Shown here in pieces: positions 32,653 through 40,044 of a stretch of 64,000 nucleotides of DNA. The stretch is taken from the NCBI RefSeq assembly GCF_000429085.1, contig NZ_AUBE01000012.1, positions 177,429 through 241,428 on the forward strand, in the 5' to 3' direction. This stretch comes from Streptomyces flavidovirens DSM 40150 (lineage in GTDB: Bacteria; Actinomycetota; Actinomycetes; Streptomycetales; Streptomycetaceae). The translations under genes were made by a program, and so were the position numbers. The notes under the pieces are model-generated. The model was given only the letters and a program-made list of their open reading frames with translations. It was not told the DNA's origin and made no database searches. Within the stretch, counting starts at the first letter, position 1; every line of letters begins with the position of its first letter.

Positions 32653-34167
32653 TCAGTAGCAGCCCGCCGCCTTCAGCTCCGCGAGGAACTCCTCGGGCGC
32701 GTCCTGATGGATCAGGTGCCCCGCGTCGATGGTCACCAGGCGGCAGCCGGGAATCAGTTCCGCCATCCGCGCGAGGGGGTCCTGCGGCAGGTGGCTCTTG
32801 GGGCCGCCGGCCAGCAGGAGCACGGGCGCGGTGATGCCCGTCAGCCCCGTGGCCCAGGCCGGGTCCGGGTCGTTGTACTGCGCGTCCGTCGCGGGCACGA
32901 CCTCCCAGTCGAAGCCGGGTTCGTCGCCCGTACGGTACGGCTCCGGGCGGCACGGGTCGGCGGGGAACGGCGCGGGCGGGTCCTCAAGGACCAGGCGGCC
33001 GGTCCGCTCCGGGTACGCCTGCGCGACCAGCAGAGCGACCATGCCGCCCATGGAGTGCCCGACGATGTCCGCACGCTCCACGCCGAGCGCGTCGAGGAAT
33101 CCCCGTACGTCGTCACGCATCCGCGGGTACGTGTAGCTGCCCGGCCAGTCGCTCATCCCGTGGCCGCGCAGGTCCAAGGCGTACACCCGGCGGGTGGCGG
33201 CGAGCCGCTCGGCGATGGGCGTCCAGTGCGCGCTGTTCCCGGACCTGCCGTGCAGCAGTACGACGGGCGGTGCGGCGGGGTCGCCCCAGGCGCGGTACGC
33301 GATGCGGATGCCGTTCGCCCGTACGCTGCGCAGTCCGGCGTCGAAGAAGGTGCCGACCGTACGGACGAACCAGCCGGGGTCGTCGAGCCACGGGAAGTGC
33401 CCGCCGCCGGGCTGTACGGCCGACTCGGCGCCGGGGAAGAGCGCGGCGATCTCGGCCGCGCGCTCCGGGGTGGGCACGCCGTCGCGTTCCCCGGCGAGCA
33501 CGAGAACGGGCGCCTCGAACGCCGCCAGCGCGGCGCGCGTCGCCGGCGGGTCGAAGGTGCTCTCCGTGGCGAACACCTGCGCCGCCGCCCGGTTCAGCTG
33601 CCGCGGGCTCTGTGCGGCGTGCGCCCGGGCGGCCGCGTCCCAGCGTCCGTAGAAGAACGGATAGGCCGAGCCGGTCGTGTCGGCGCCGCGCAGTTGCGCG
33701 TCGAGGGCGGCGTACGCCTCCTCGAACCACGGTTCGTCCTTCCGCAGCCGCGCCGCCGACCGCCGGTCCCCGGCGGTCACCGCCACCCCGGCGGCCCACG
33801 CGGTCGGCGTGACGAGCGCGAGGCGGCGGACGCGGTGGGGGTGGGCGGCGGCGTACAGCATGGCGAGACTGCCCGCCGCCGAGTGCGCCAGCACGTCCAT
33901 GCGTTCCAGGCCCAGACGCTCACGCAGCGCCTCCACGTCGGCGACGAGCCGCTCGCAGCGGTACGTCGCCGGGTCGGCCGGGACCGCGGAGTCGCCGGTG
34001 CCGCGCAGGTCGAGGAGGACGAGCTGGCGGTGCGCGGAGAGTCCTCCCAGGTCACCGAGGTAGGCGGAGGCTCGCATGGCGCCGCCGGGCAGGCAGATCA
34101 GGGGCTCGCCCTCGCCCACGAGGTGGTAGGCGAGCGTGGTCCCGTCGTGCGCGCTGAATGTCCGCAT
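32653..34167 (-). CDS. Tandem double alpha/beta-hydrolase
   Basis: A 504-residue protein made of two complete alpha/beta-hydrolase domains, ~1-280 and ~281-504. The first has nucleophile elbow A-H-S-A-A-G-S (Ser96), acid in A-G-E-R-D-G and His in G-G-G-H-F-P-W. The second has G-H-S-M-G-G (Ser372) and His in D-A-G-H-L-I-H. At its usual acid position it reads A-G-G-P-K-S-H, with no Asp. Tandem fusions of this fold are unusual, and no frameshift is needed to join them. Substrates are unknown. ATG codons at 34167, 34176 and 34188-34191 are possible; none has a strong ribosome binding site. Confidence 0.85.
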   Translation of the reverse strand: MRTFSAHDGTTLAYHLVGEGEPLICLPGGAMRASAYLGDLGGLSAHRQLVLLDLRGTGDSAVPADPATYRCERLVADVEALRERLGLERMDVLAHSAAGSLAMLYAAAHPHRVRRLALVTPTAWAAGVAVTAGDRRSAARLRKDEPWFEEAYAALDAQLRGADTTGSAYPFFYGRWDAAARAHAAQSPRQLNRAAAQVFATESTFDPPATRAALAAFEAPVLVLAGERDGVPTPERAAEIAALFPGAESAVQPGGGHFPWLDDPGWFVRTVGTFFDAGLRSVRANGIRIAYRAWGDPAAPPVVLLHGRSGNSAHWTPIAERLAATRRVYALDLRGHGMSDWPGSYTYPRMRDDVRGFLDALGVERADIVGHSMGGMVALLVAQAYPERTGRLVLEDPPAPFPADPCRPEPYRTGDEPGFDWEVVPATDAQYNDPDPAWATGLTGITAPVLLLAGGPKSHLPQDPLARMAELIPGCRLVTIDAGHLIHQDAPEEFLAELKAAGCY

Positions 34168-34206
34168 GGCCCTCATGTACAAGATCATCACAACTGGCGG
34201 TCCTTC

Positions 34207-34219
34207 AAAGCAATGCTTT
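34207..34219. promoter_or_regulatory. Palindrome AAAGCA-A-TGCTTT upstream of hydrolase gene
   Basis: A perfect 6+6 inverted repeat with one central base, 40 bp upstream of the hydrolase start in the region shared with divergent paaK. Its AT-rich arms stand out in this GC background. It is a plausible MarR- or TetR-type operator. Confidence 0.4.
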
Positions 34220-34284
34220 TCTCTTGACGCCCGGCTCTCTTGACGCCTGGGCGGCCTCCTGGATTACTGGCCCCCAGAAGATCG

Positions 34285-34298
34285 ACCGAATGATCGGT
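34285..34298. promoter_or_regulatory. Operator ACCGA-N4-TCGGT upstream of paaK
   Basis: A perfect inverted repeat ACCGA/TCGGT with a 4-base spacer, 27 bp upstream of the paaK ATG. This arm sequence is typical of TetR-type regulators of phenylacetate genes (PaaR). A tentative TTGACG-N16-GATTAC promoter ends 18 bp upstream, so binding would block early transcription. Confidence 0.55.
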
Positions 34299-34324
34299 TG
34301 TCCGGTTGGGACGGAGAGTCACCT

Positions 34325-35614
34325 ATGACGGTTCTGCTGGACGCGGCGGAGGAGCTCGGCCGCGAGGAGCTGGGGGCGCTGCAACTCGAACGGCTGCGGG
34401 CGACTCTGCGCCACGCGTACGACAACGTCCCTTTCTACCGGCAGTCGTTCGACAAGGCGGGGCTGTGCCCCGAGGACTGCGGCTCGCTCGCCGACCTCGC
34501 CCGTTTCCCCTTCACCGTCAAGACCGATCTGCGCGACCACTACCCCTTCGGCATGTTCGCCGTCCCGCAGTCCGCCGTCCGCCGCGTCCACGCCTCCAGC
34601 GGTACGACGGGCCGGCCGACGGTCGTCGGCTACACCGAGCGCGACCTGGACATGTGGGCGGACGTCGTCGCCCGCTCGATCCGCGCGGCCGGCGGCCGCC
34701 CCGGCCACAAGGTGCATGTGGCGTACGGATACGGCCTGTTCACCGGCGGGCTCGGCGCGCACTACGGCGCCGAGCGCCTCGGCTGTACGGTCATCCCCGC
34801 GTCCGGCGGCATGACCGCCCGCCAGGTGCGGCTGATCCAGGACTTCCGCCCCGAGGTCATCATGGTGACGCCCTCCTACATGCTGACGCTGCTCGACGAG
34901 TTCGAGCGCCAGGGCGTCGATCCCCGTACCACCTCCCTCAAGGTGGGCATCTTCGGCGCCGAGCCGTGGACCGAGGAGATGCGGCGCGAGATCGAGGAGC
35001 GGTTCGCGATCGACGCCGTCGACATATACGGGCTGTCGGAGGTCATCGGCCCCGGCGTGGCCCAGGAATGCGTGGAGACCAAGGACGGCCTGCACATCTG
35101 GGAGGACCACTTCTATCCGGAAGTCGTCGATCCGGTCACGGGCGAGGTGCTGCCGGACGGCGAGCAGGGCGAACTGGTTTTCACGTCACTCACCAAGGAG
35201 GCCATGCCGGTCGTCCGTTACCGCACCCGCGACCTGACGCGGCTGCTTCCGGGTACGGCGCGGCCGGGCTTCCGGCGGATGGAGAAGGTGACCGGCCGCA
35301 GCGACGACATGGTCATCGTGCGCGGCGTGAACCTCTTCCCCACCCAGATCGAGGAAATCGTGCTGCGTACGCCGGGAATCGCTCCGCACTTCCAGCTCCG
35401 GCTGACCCGAGAGGGCCGGATGGACCGGCTGACCGTACGGGCGGAGGCGCGGCCGGAGGCCACCGGGGAGCAGCGGGCGGCCGCGGCGGCGTCGATCGCC
35501 GCCGCCGTGAAGGACGGTGTCGGCGTCTCGGCCGGGGTCGAGATCGTCGACCCCGAGACGCTGGAACGGTCGGTGGGAAAGCTCAGGCGGATCGAGGATC
35601 TGCGGGCGAAGTGA
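34325..35614 (+). CDS. paaK: Phenylacetate-CoA ligase
   Basis: A 429-residue AMP-forming ligase of the PaaK type. Diagnostic segments are Y-D-N-V-P-F-Y-R-Q near residue 30, F-P-F-T-V-K-T-D-L-R, the P-loop S-S-G-T-T-G-R-P-T, G-Y-G-L-F-T-G-G-L-G, and D-I-Y-G-L-S-E-V-I-G-P-G. It activates phenylacetate to phenylacetyl-CoA, the first step of the aerobic paa pathway. No paaABCDE or ring-cleavage genes lie nearby, so it acts with genes elsewhere or on related aryl acids. ATG 34325 follows GGACGGAGAG. Its 3' end overlaps the convergent acyl-CoA synthetase gene by 32 bp. Confidence 0.94.
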   Translation: MTVLLDAAEELGREELGALQLERLRATLRHAYDNVPFYRQSFDKAGLCPEDCGSLADLARFPFTVKTDLRDHYPFGMFAVPQSAVRRVHASSGTTGRPTVVGYTERDLDMWADVVARSIRAAGGRPGHKVHVAYGYGLFTGGLGAHYGAERLGCTVIPASGGMTARQVRLIQDFRPEVIMVTPSYMLTLLDEFERQGVDPRTTSLKVGIFGAEPWTEEMRREIEERFAIDAVDIYGLSEVIGPGVAQECVETKDGLHIWEDHFYPEVVDPVTGEVLPDGEQGELVFTSLTKEAMPVVRYRTRDLTRLLPGTARPGFRRMEKVTGRSDDMVIVRGVNLFPTQIEEIVLRTPGIAPHFQLRLTREGRMDRLTVRAEARPEATGEQRAAAAASIAAAVKDGVGVSAGVEIVDPETLERSVGKLRRIEDLRAK

Positions 35615-37109
35615 GCGAACCCAAGCGGTCCCGCAGCTCGCGTTTGAGGATCTTCCCGCTGGCGTTGCGCGGCAGCTCGTCCACGAAGAGCACCCGCTTC
35701 GGGGCCTTGAAGTGGGCGAGCTTCTCGCGGGCGTACGCGAGGAGCTCCTCCTCGGTCACGTCGCCGCGCGGCACGACGACGGCGGTGACGGCCTCGATCC
35801 ACCGCGCGTCGGGAAGGCCGACGACCGCCGCCTCCACGACGCCGGGGTGGCTGTAGAGCGCGTCCTCGACCTGCCGGGAGTCGACCAGTACGCCACCGGA
35901 GTTGATGACGTCCTTCACGCGGTCGACGATCGTGAAGTACCCCTCGCTGTCGCGCGTCGCGAGGTCCCCGGAGCGGAACCATCCGTCGCGGAACGCCTCC
36001 TTGGTCTCGGCCGCCCGGTGCCAGTACCCGTCGCACAACTGCGGTGAGCGGTAGACGATTTCGCCGGGCGTCCCGTCCGGTACCTCGGCGCCGTTCTCGT
36101 CGACAACTTTCGCCTCGACGAACAGCACGGGCCTGCCGCACGAGTCCATGCGCCCGTCGTGCTCGTCCGGCCCGAGGACCGTCGCCAGCGGGCCGATCTC
36201 GCTCTGCCCGAAGCAGTTGTAGAAGGCAAGATCCGGCAGTCGCTCGCGCAGCCGCTCCAGGACCGGTACGGGCATGATGGACGCGCCGTAGTACGCCTTG
36301 CGCAGTCCGCTCAGGTCGCGGGTGGCGAAGCCGGGGTGCTGGGAGAGGCCGATCCACACCGTGGGCGGCGCGAAGAGGCTGTCTGCCCGGCCCGCCTCCA
36401 CCAGGTCGAAGATCTTCGCCGGGTCCGGACCGTCGATGATGGTGTTCTCCGCACCGACCGCGAGATACGGCAGCAGGAAAACGTGCATCTGCGCGGAGTG
36501 GTAGAGCGGCAGCGAGTGGACCGGCCGGTCGCCCTCCTTGAGGTCCAGTGCCGCGATGGCGCTGACGTACTCGTGGACGAGGGCGCGGTGCGTCATCATC
36601 GCCCCCTTGGGGAGCGCGGTGGTGCCGGAGGTGTAGAGGAACTGCACGACGTCACGGGCGTCGCGGTCCGGGTCGTACGGGCGCGGCGTGCTCAGCGCGT
36701 CGAGCAGTGAGCCCCCGGCGTCACGCAGCGGGCGTACGGCGGCACCTGCCGGGAGCCGGTCCGCCAGGCCGGGATCGGCGAGGACCAGTGCGCTGCCCGA
36801 GTCTTCGAGGATGTACGCCAGGTCGTCACCGGTCAGGTGCTGGTTGACCGGCACATGCACAAGTCCCGCTCGCGCGCAGGCGAGGAAGGCGATGAGGTAC
36901 ACGTCCGAGTTGTGGCCGTACGCCGCCACCCGGTCGCCGTCCTCAAGGCCGTGCGCGACGAGTTCGGCGGCAGCGGTGGAGACCGCGGTGTCCAGCGCGG
37001 CGTAGGTCCAGGACCGGTCCGCGTACCGCAGGGCGATGCGGTCCGGGGATCGGCGCGCGCTGCGGCGCACGATCCCGTCGACGGTGCTGCTGCGTACGTC
37101 TGTCGTCAT
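35583..37109 (-). CDS. AMP-dependent acyl-CoA synthetase
   Basis: A 508-residue long-chain-type acyl-CoA ligase. The P-loop is Y-T-S-G-T-T-A-L-P-K-G. The adenylate block N-C-F-G-Q-S-E-I-G-P and hinge Y-F-T-I-V-D-R-V-K-D-V-I-N-S-G-G follow. The catalytic Lys is in N-A-S-G-K-I-L-K-R-E-L. It resembles malonate/long-chain synthetases used in catabolism; the chain specificity cannot be read. ATG 37109 is chosen because upstream codons are His/Pro-rich and unconserved. It lies 126 bp after a second acyl-CoA synthetase on the same strand and may belong to that operon. Confidence 0.9.
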   Translation of the reverse strand: MTTDVRSSTVDGIVRRSARRSPDRIALRYADRSWTYAALDTAVSTAAAELVAHGLEDGDRVAAYGHNSDVYLIAFLACARAGLVHVPVNQHLTGDDLAYILEDSGSALVLADPGLADRLPAGAAVRPLRDAGGSLLDALSTPRPYDPDRDARDVVQFLYTSGTTALPKGAMMTHRALVHEYVSAIAALDLKEGDRPVHSLPLYHSAQMHVFLLPYLAVGAENTIIDGPDPAKIFDLVEAGRADSLFAPPTVWIGLSQHPGFATRDLSGLRKAYYGASIMPVPVLERLRERLPDLAFYNCFGQSEIGPLATVLGPDEHDGRMDSCGRPVLFVEAKVVDENGAEVPDGTPGEIVYRSPQLCDGYWHRAAETKEAFRDGWFRSGDLATRDSEGYFTIVDRVKDVINSGGVLVDSRQVEDALYSHPGVVEAAVVGLPDARWIEAVTAVVVPRGDVTEEELLAYAREKLAHFKAPKRVLFVDELPRNASGKILKRELRDRLGSLTSPADPRSA

Positions 37110-37235
37110 GGCGTGATCGTGGGGCGCGGTGCGACCGGTGGTCAAGGGGCGGAACGGGCCTGAACGCTGCCTCGGCGCGGCTGGATACCGAACGGGGGTG
37201 TCGGCATGAGCACGCCCGGCGTTCGCGGCGGCCGG

Positions 37236-38792
37236 TCATACGGTGCGCTCGTGACCCTTCCAGTACGGCTCGCGCAGCCGGCGCTTGTAGAGCTTGCCGT
37301 TCGGGTCGCGGGGCATCGAATCGGTGAAGTCGACGGTCCTGGGCCGCTTGAAGGCGGCCAGCCGCCCCTCGCAGTGCGTGAGGATGGCGGCGGCCAGCGC
37401 GTCGTCGGGAGTGTGGCCGTCGGCCGGTTCGACGACGGCCTTGACCTCCTCGCCCCAGTCCGCGTGCGGGATGCCGAAGGCGGCGGCGTCCGCGACGGCG
37501 GGGTGGGTGAGGAGGGCTGCCTCTATCTCGGCGGGATAGATGTTGACGCCGCCCGAGATGATCATGTCGATCTTGCGGTCGCGGAGGAAGAGGTAGCCGT
37601 CCTCGTCGAGTACGCCGAGGTCTCCGACGGTGAAGAAGTCACCGATACGGTTCTTCTGCGTCTTGGCCTTGTCCTTGTGGTAGCTGAAGCCGCCGGTGCT
37701 CATCTTCATGTAGACGGTGCCGAGTTCGCCGGGCGGCAGCCGGCTGCCTTCGTCGTCGAATACGGCAAGTTCGCTGATGGGCCAGGCCTTGCCGACGGTG
37801 CCGGGTTTCTTCAGCCAGTCCTCCGCGGTGGCGAAGGCGCCACCGCCCTCGCTGGCCGCGTAGTACTCCTCCACACAGTGACCCCACCAGTCGATCATCG
37901 CCCGTTTGACGTGGTCGGGGCAGGGTGCGGCGCCGTGGATGGCGTGGCGCATCGAGGACACGTCGTACGAGGCGCGTATCTCCTCGGGGAGGGCGAGCAG
38001 TCGGTGGAACTGGGTCGGGACCATGTGGGTGTGCGTGCAGGAGTACCGGTCGATGAGGCGCAGCATCTCCTCGGGCGTCCACTTGTCCATGACGACGAGT
38101 GGATGGCCGATGTGCAGAGCGGCGCCCGCGAATTGGAGTACGGCGGTGTGGTACAGCGGCGAGCAGACGAGGTGGACGTTGTCGTCGAAGGGGCGGATGC
38201 CGAAGATGGCGAGGAATCCGCCGAGGTAGGACTCCTCGGGCAGCTTGCCGGACAGGGGGCGGCGGATGCCGCGCGGGCGTCCGGTGGTGCCCGAGGTGTA
38301 GTTCATGACCCAGCCGAGGGTGCGGTCGGCGGGCTCGGACTCGGGCTGCCCTCTGAGGAGATCGGTGTACGGACGGAACCCGGGAACGTCGCCGACGGCG
38401 TAGCGGCGGTTTCCGGGAAGCTTCGCTTCGTCGGCCGCGGCGGTGGCGGCTTCGGCGAAGCGTTCGTGTGCGATGACGACCTTCGCGCCGGAGTCGGCGA
38501 CGATCCAGCCGATCTCCGGGCCGACGAGGTGGTGGTTGACGGGGACCAGGTAGAAGCCGGCCTGGGAGGCGGCCAGGTAGGCGGTGAAGAACTCGACGCC
38601 GTTGGGGAGGACGACGGCGAAGGCGTCGCCCTGGCGCATGCCCGCGGCGCGCAGTCCGTGGACGAGCTGGTTGACGGCGGCGTGCAGCCGTCCCGCCGTC
38701 CACTGCTCGCCGCCGGGGGCGGTGAGGACCGTACGGCCGGGGTCCGCTTTCGCCTGGGCCCAGAAGCCGTTGGGCGGCTGAGTGGCAGTCAT
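37236..38792 (-). CDS. AMP-dependent acyl-CoA synthetase
   Basis: A 518-residue acyl-CoA ligase. It has P-loop Y-T-S-G-T-T-G-R-P-R-G, where the usual Lys is Arg, Y-Y-A-A-S-E-G-G as adenylate motif, F-T-V-G-D-L-G as the hinge region and D-M-I-I-S-G-G-V-N-I-Y-P-A-E-I-E. The C-terminal catalytic Lys is in N-G-K-L-Y-K-R-R-L-R. The sequence differs clearly from the other two ligases nearby and resembles FadD4/FadD17-type actinobacterial enzymes. ATG 38792 overlaps the stop of the nitronate monooxygenase gene (ATGA), so the two are translationally coupled and may handle the same compound. Confidence 0.9.
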   Translation of the reverse strand: MTATQPPNGFWAQAKADPGRTVLTAPGGEQWTAGRLHAAVNQLVHGLRAAGMRQGDAFAVVLPNGVEFFTAYLAASQAGFYLVPVNHHLVGPEIGWIVADSGAKVVIAHERFAEAATAAADEAKLPGNRRYAVGDVPGFRPYTDLLRGQPESEPADRTLGWVMNYTSGTTGRPRGIRRPLSGKLPEESYLGGFLAIFGIRPFDDNVHLVCSPLYHTAVLQFAGAALHIGHPLVVMDKWTPEEMLRLIDRYSCTHTHMVPTQFHRLLALPEEIRASYDVSSMRHAIHGAAPCPDHVKRAMIDWWGHCVEEYYAASEGGGAFATAEDWLKKPGTVGKAWPISELAVFDDEGSRLPPGELGTVYMKMSTGGFSYHKDKAKTQKNRIGDFFTVGDLGVLDEDGYLFLRDRKIDMIISGGVNIYPAEIEAALLTHPAVADAAAFGIPHADWGEEVKAVVEPADGHTPDDALAAAILTHCEGRLAAFKRPRTVDFTDSMPRDPNGKLYKRRLREPYWKGHERTV

Positions 38793-39901
38793 GACCGGCT
38801 GCTCCTTCCTGCGATGCGGTGGAGTCGGTCCACGGCGCGTTCGAACCCGCGGGTGAGGTCGTCGAAGACGGCCTGAACACTGCGTTCGGATGTCATACGG
38901 CCGACGATCTGGCCGACGGGAGTGCCGAGCAGCGGCCCGATTTCGTACTTCTGGATGCGGGAGACGGCCTCGGCCACGAGGAGCCCCTGGAGCGGCATGG
39001 GGAGCGTCCCCGGTCCGCTCGGGTCGTCCCAGGCGTCGGTCCATTCGGTGCGCAGCTGGCGGGCGGGCTTGCCGGTCAGGGCGCGGGAGCGGACGGTGTC
39101 GCCGGAGCCCGCGGCGAGGAGTTTGGCGGTGAGGGCGCGGGAGTGGAGGTCGGCTTCCTCGGTGGTCAGCCAGATCGAACCGAGCCAGGCGCCCTGGGCG
39201 CCGAGGGCGAGGCCGGCGGCTATCTGTGCGCCGCTGCCGATGCCTCCGGCCGCGAGTACGGGCAGGGGGTGGACCGCGTCGACCACCTCGGGGACGAGGA
39301 CCATGGACGCGATCTCGCCGGTATGGCCGCCCGCTTCGTAGCCCTGCGCGACGACGATGTCGATGCCCGCCTCGGCGTGGCGCCTGGCGTGTCTGGCGCT
39401 TCCCGCGAGCGCGGCGACCAGGACGCCGTGGTCGTGGGCGCGGGCGATTACGTCGGCGGGCGGGGAGCCGAGGGCGTTGGCGAGCAACTTGATGGGGTAG
39501 TCGAAGGCGACGTCGAGCTGGTTGCGGGCGACCTCCTCCATCCAGCCGGTGATGCGCCAGCCCGATGCCTCGCCTTCGGCGAGTTCGGGTACGCCGTGTT
39601 TGGCGAGGGTCTCCTCGACGTACCGGCGGTGGCCTTCCGGGATCATCGCTTCCACGTCGGCCTCGGTCACGCCCTCGACCTTCTTCGCGGGCATGACGAC
39701 GTCGAGGCCGTACGGCTTCCCGTCGGTGTGTTCCGCCATCCAGTCGAGGTCGCGCGCGAGTTCGTCCGGCGCGGTGTAGCGCACCGCGCCGAGCACGCCG
39801 AATCCGCCCGCCCTGGTGATGGCGGCGGCCACCGCCGGGAAGGGTGTGAAGCCGAAGATGGCGTGCTCGACACCCAGTTTCTTGCTCAGCTCCGTCTCCA
39901 T
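38789..39901 (-). CDS. Nitronate monooxygenase/2-nitropropane-dioxygenase-like FMN protein
   Basis: A 370-residue TIM-barrel FMN protein. The active-site segment Q-G-Y-E-A-G-G-H-T-G contains the His of nitronate monooxygenases. Other family blocks are P-V-L-A-A-G-G-I-G-S-G and G-A-Q-G-A-W-L-G-S. True substrates are nitronates such as propionate 3-nitronate, but many actinobacterial members occur in acyl-CoA catabolic operons with unknown oxidative roles. It is the first gene of a block with two acyl-CoA ligases. ATG 39901 opens the conserved N-terminus, and an operator-like palindrome lies 45 bp upstream. Confidence 0.88.
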   Translation of the reverse strand: METELSKKLGVEHAIFGFTPFPAVAAAITRAGGFGVLGAVRYTAPDELARDLDWMAEHTDGKPYGLDVVMPAKKVEGVTEADVEAMIPEGHRRYVEETLAKHGVPELAEGEASGWRITGWMEEVARNQLDVAFDYPIKLLANALGSPPADVIARAHDHGVLVAALAGSARHARRHAEAGIDIVVAQGYEAGGHTGEIASMVLVPEVVDAVHPLPVLAAGGIGSGAQIAAGLALGAQGAWLGSIWLTTEEADLHSRALTAKLLAAGSGDTVRSRALTGKPARQLRTEWTDAWDDPSGPGTLPMPLQGLLVAEAVSRIQKYEIGPLLGTPVGQIVGRMTSERSVQAVFDDLTRGFERAVDRLHRIAGRSSRS

Positions 39902-39945
39902 GGGCGGCAGGATGCCGCAGGGGGGCGTACGAGGGAAGAGATTTC

Positions 39946-39960
39946 CTGATGCAGCGTCAG
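39946..39960. promoter_or_regulatory. Operator CTGAT-GCAGC-GTCAG upstream of nitronate monooxygenase gene
   Basis: A 5-N5-5 inverted repeat with one mismatch, matching the perfect site at 27568-27582 in arms and spacer length. It sits 45 bp upstream of the start in an AT-richer patch, where it would overlap the promoter. Confidence 0.5.
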
Positions 39961-40044
39961 GTTCTTTATGCTCTCTTGAGTCCCTTGAGGTCCCTGGGGA
40001 TATGTTGAACGTGTGGCGGACGTTACTTTCACAAGGGGTGGCTG

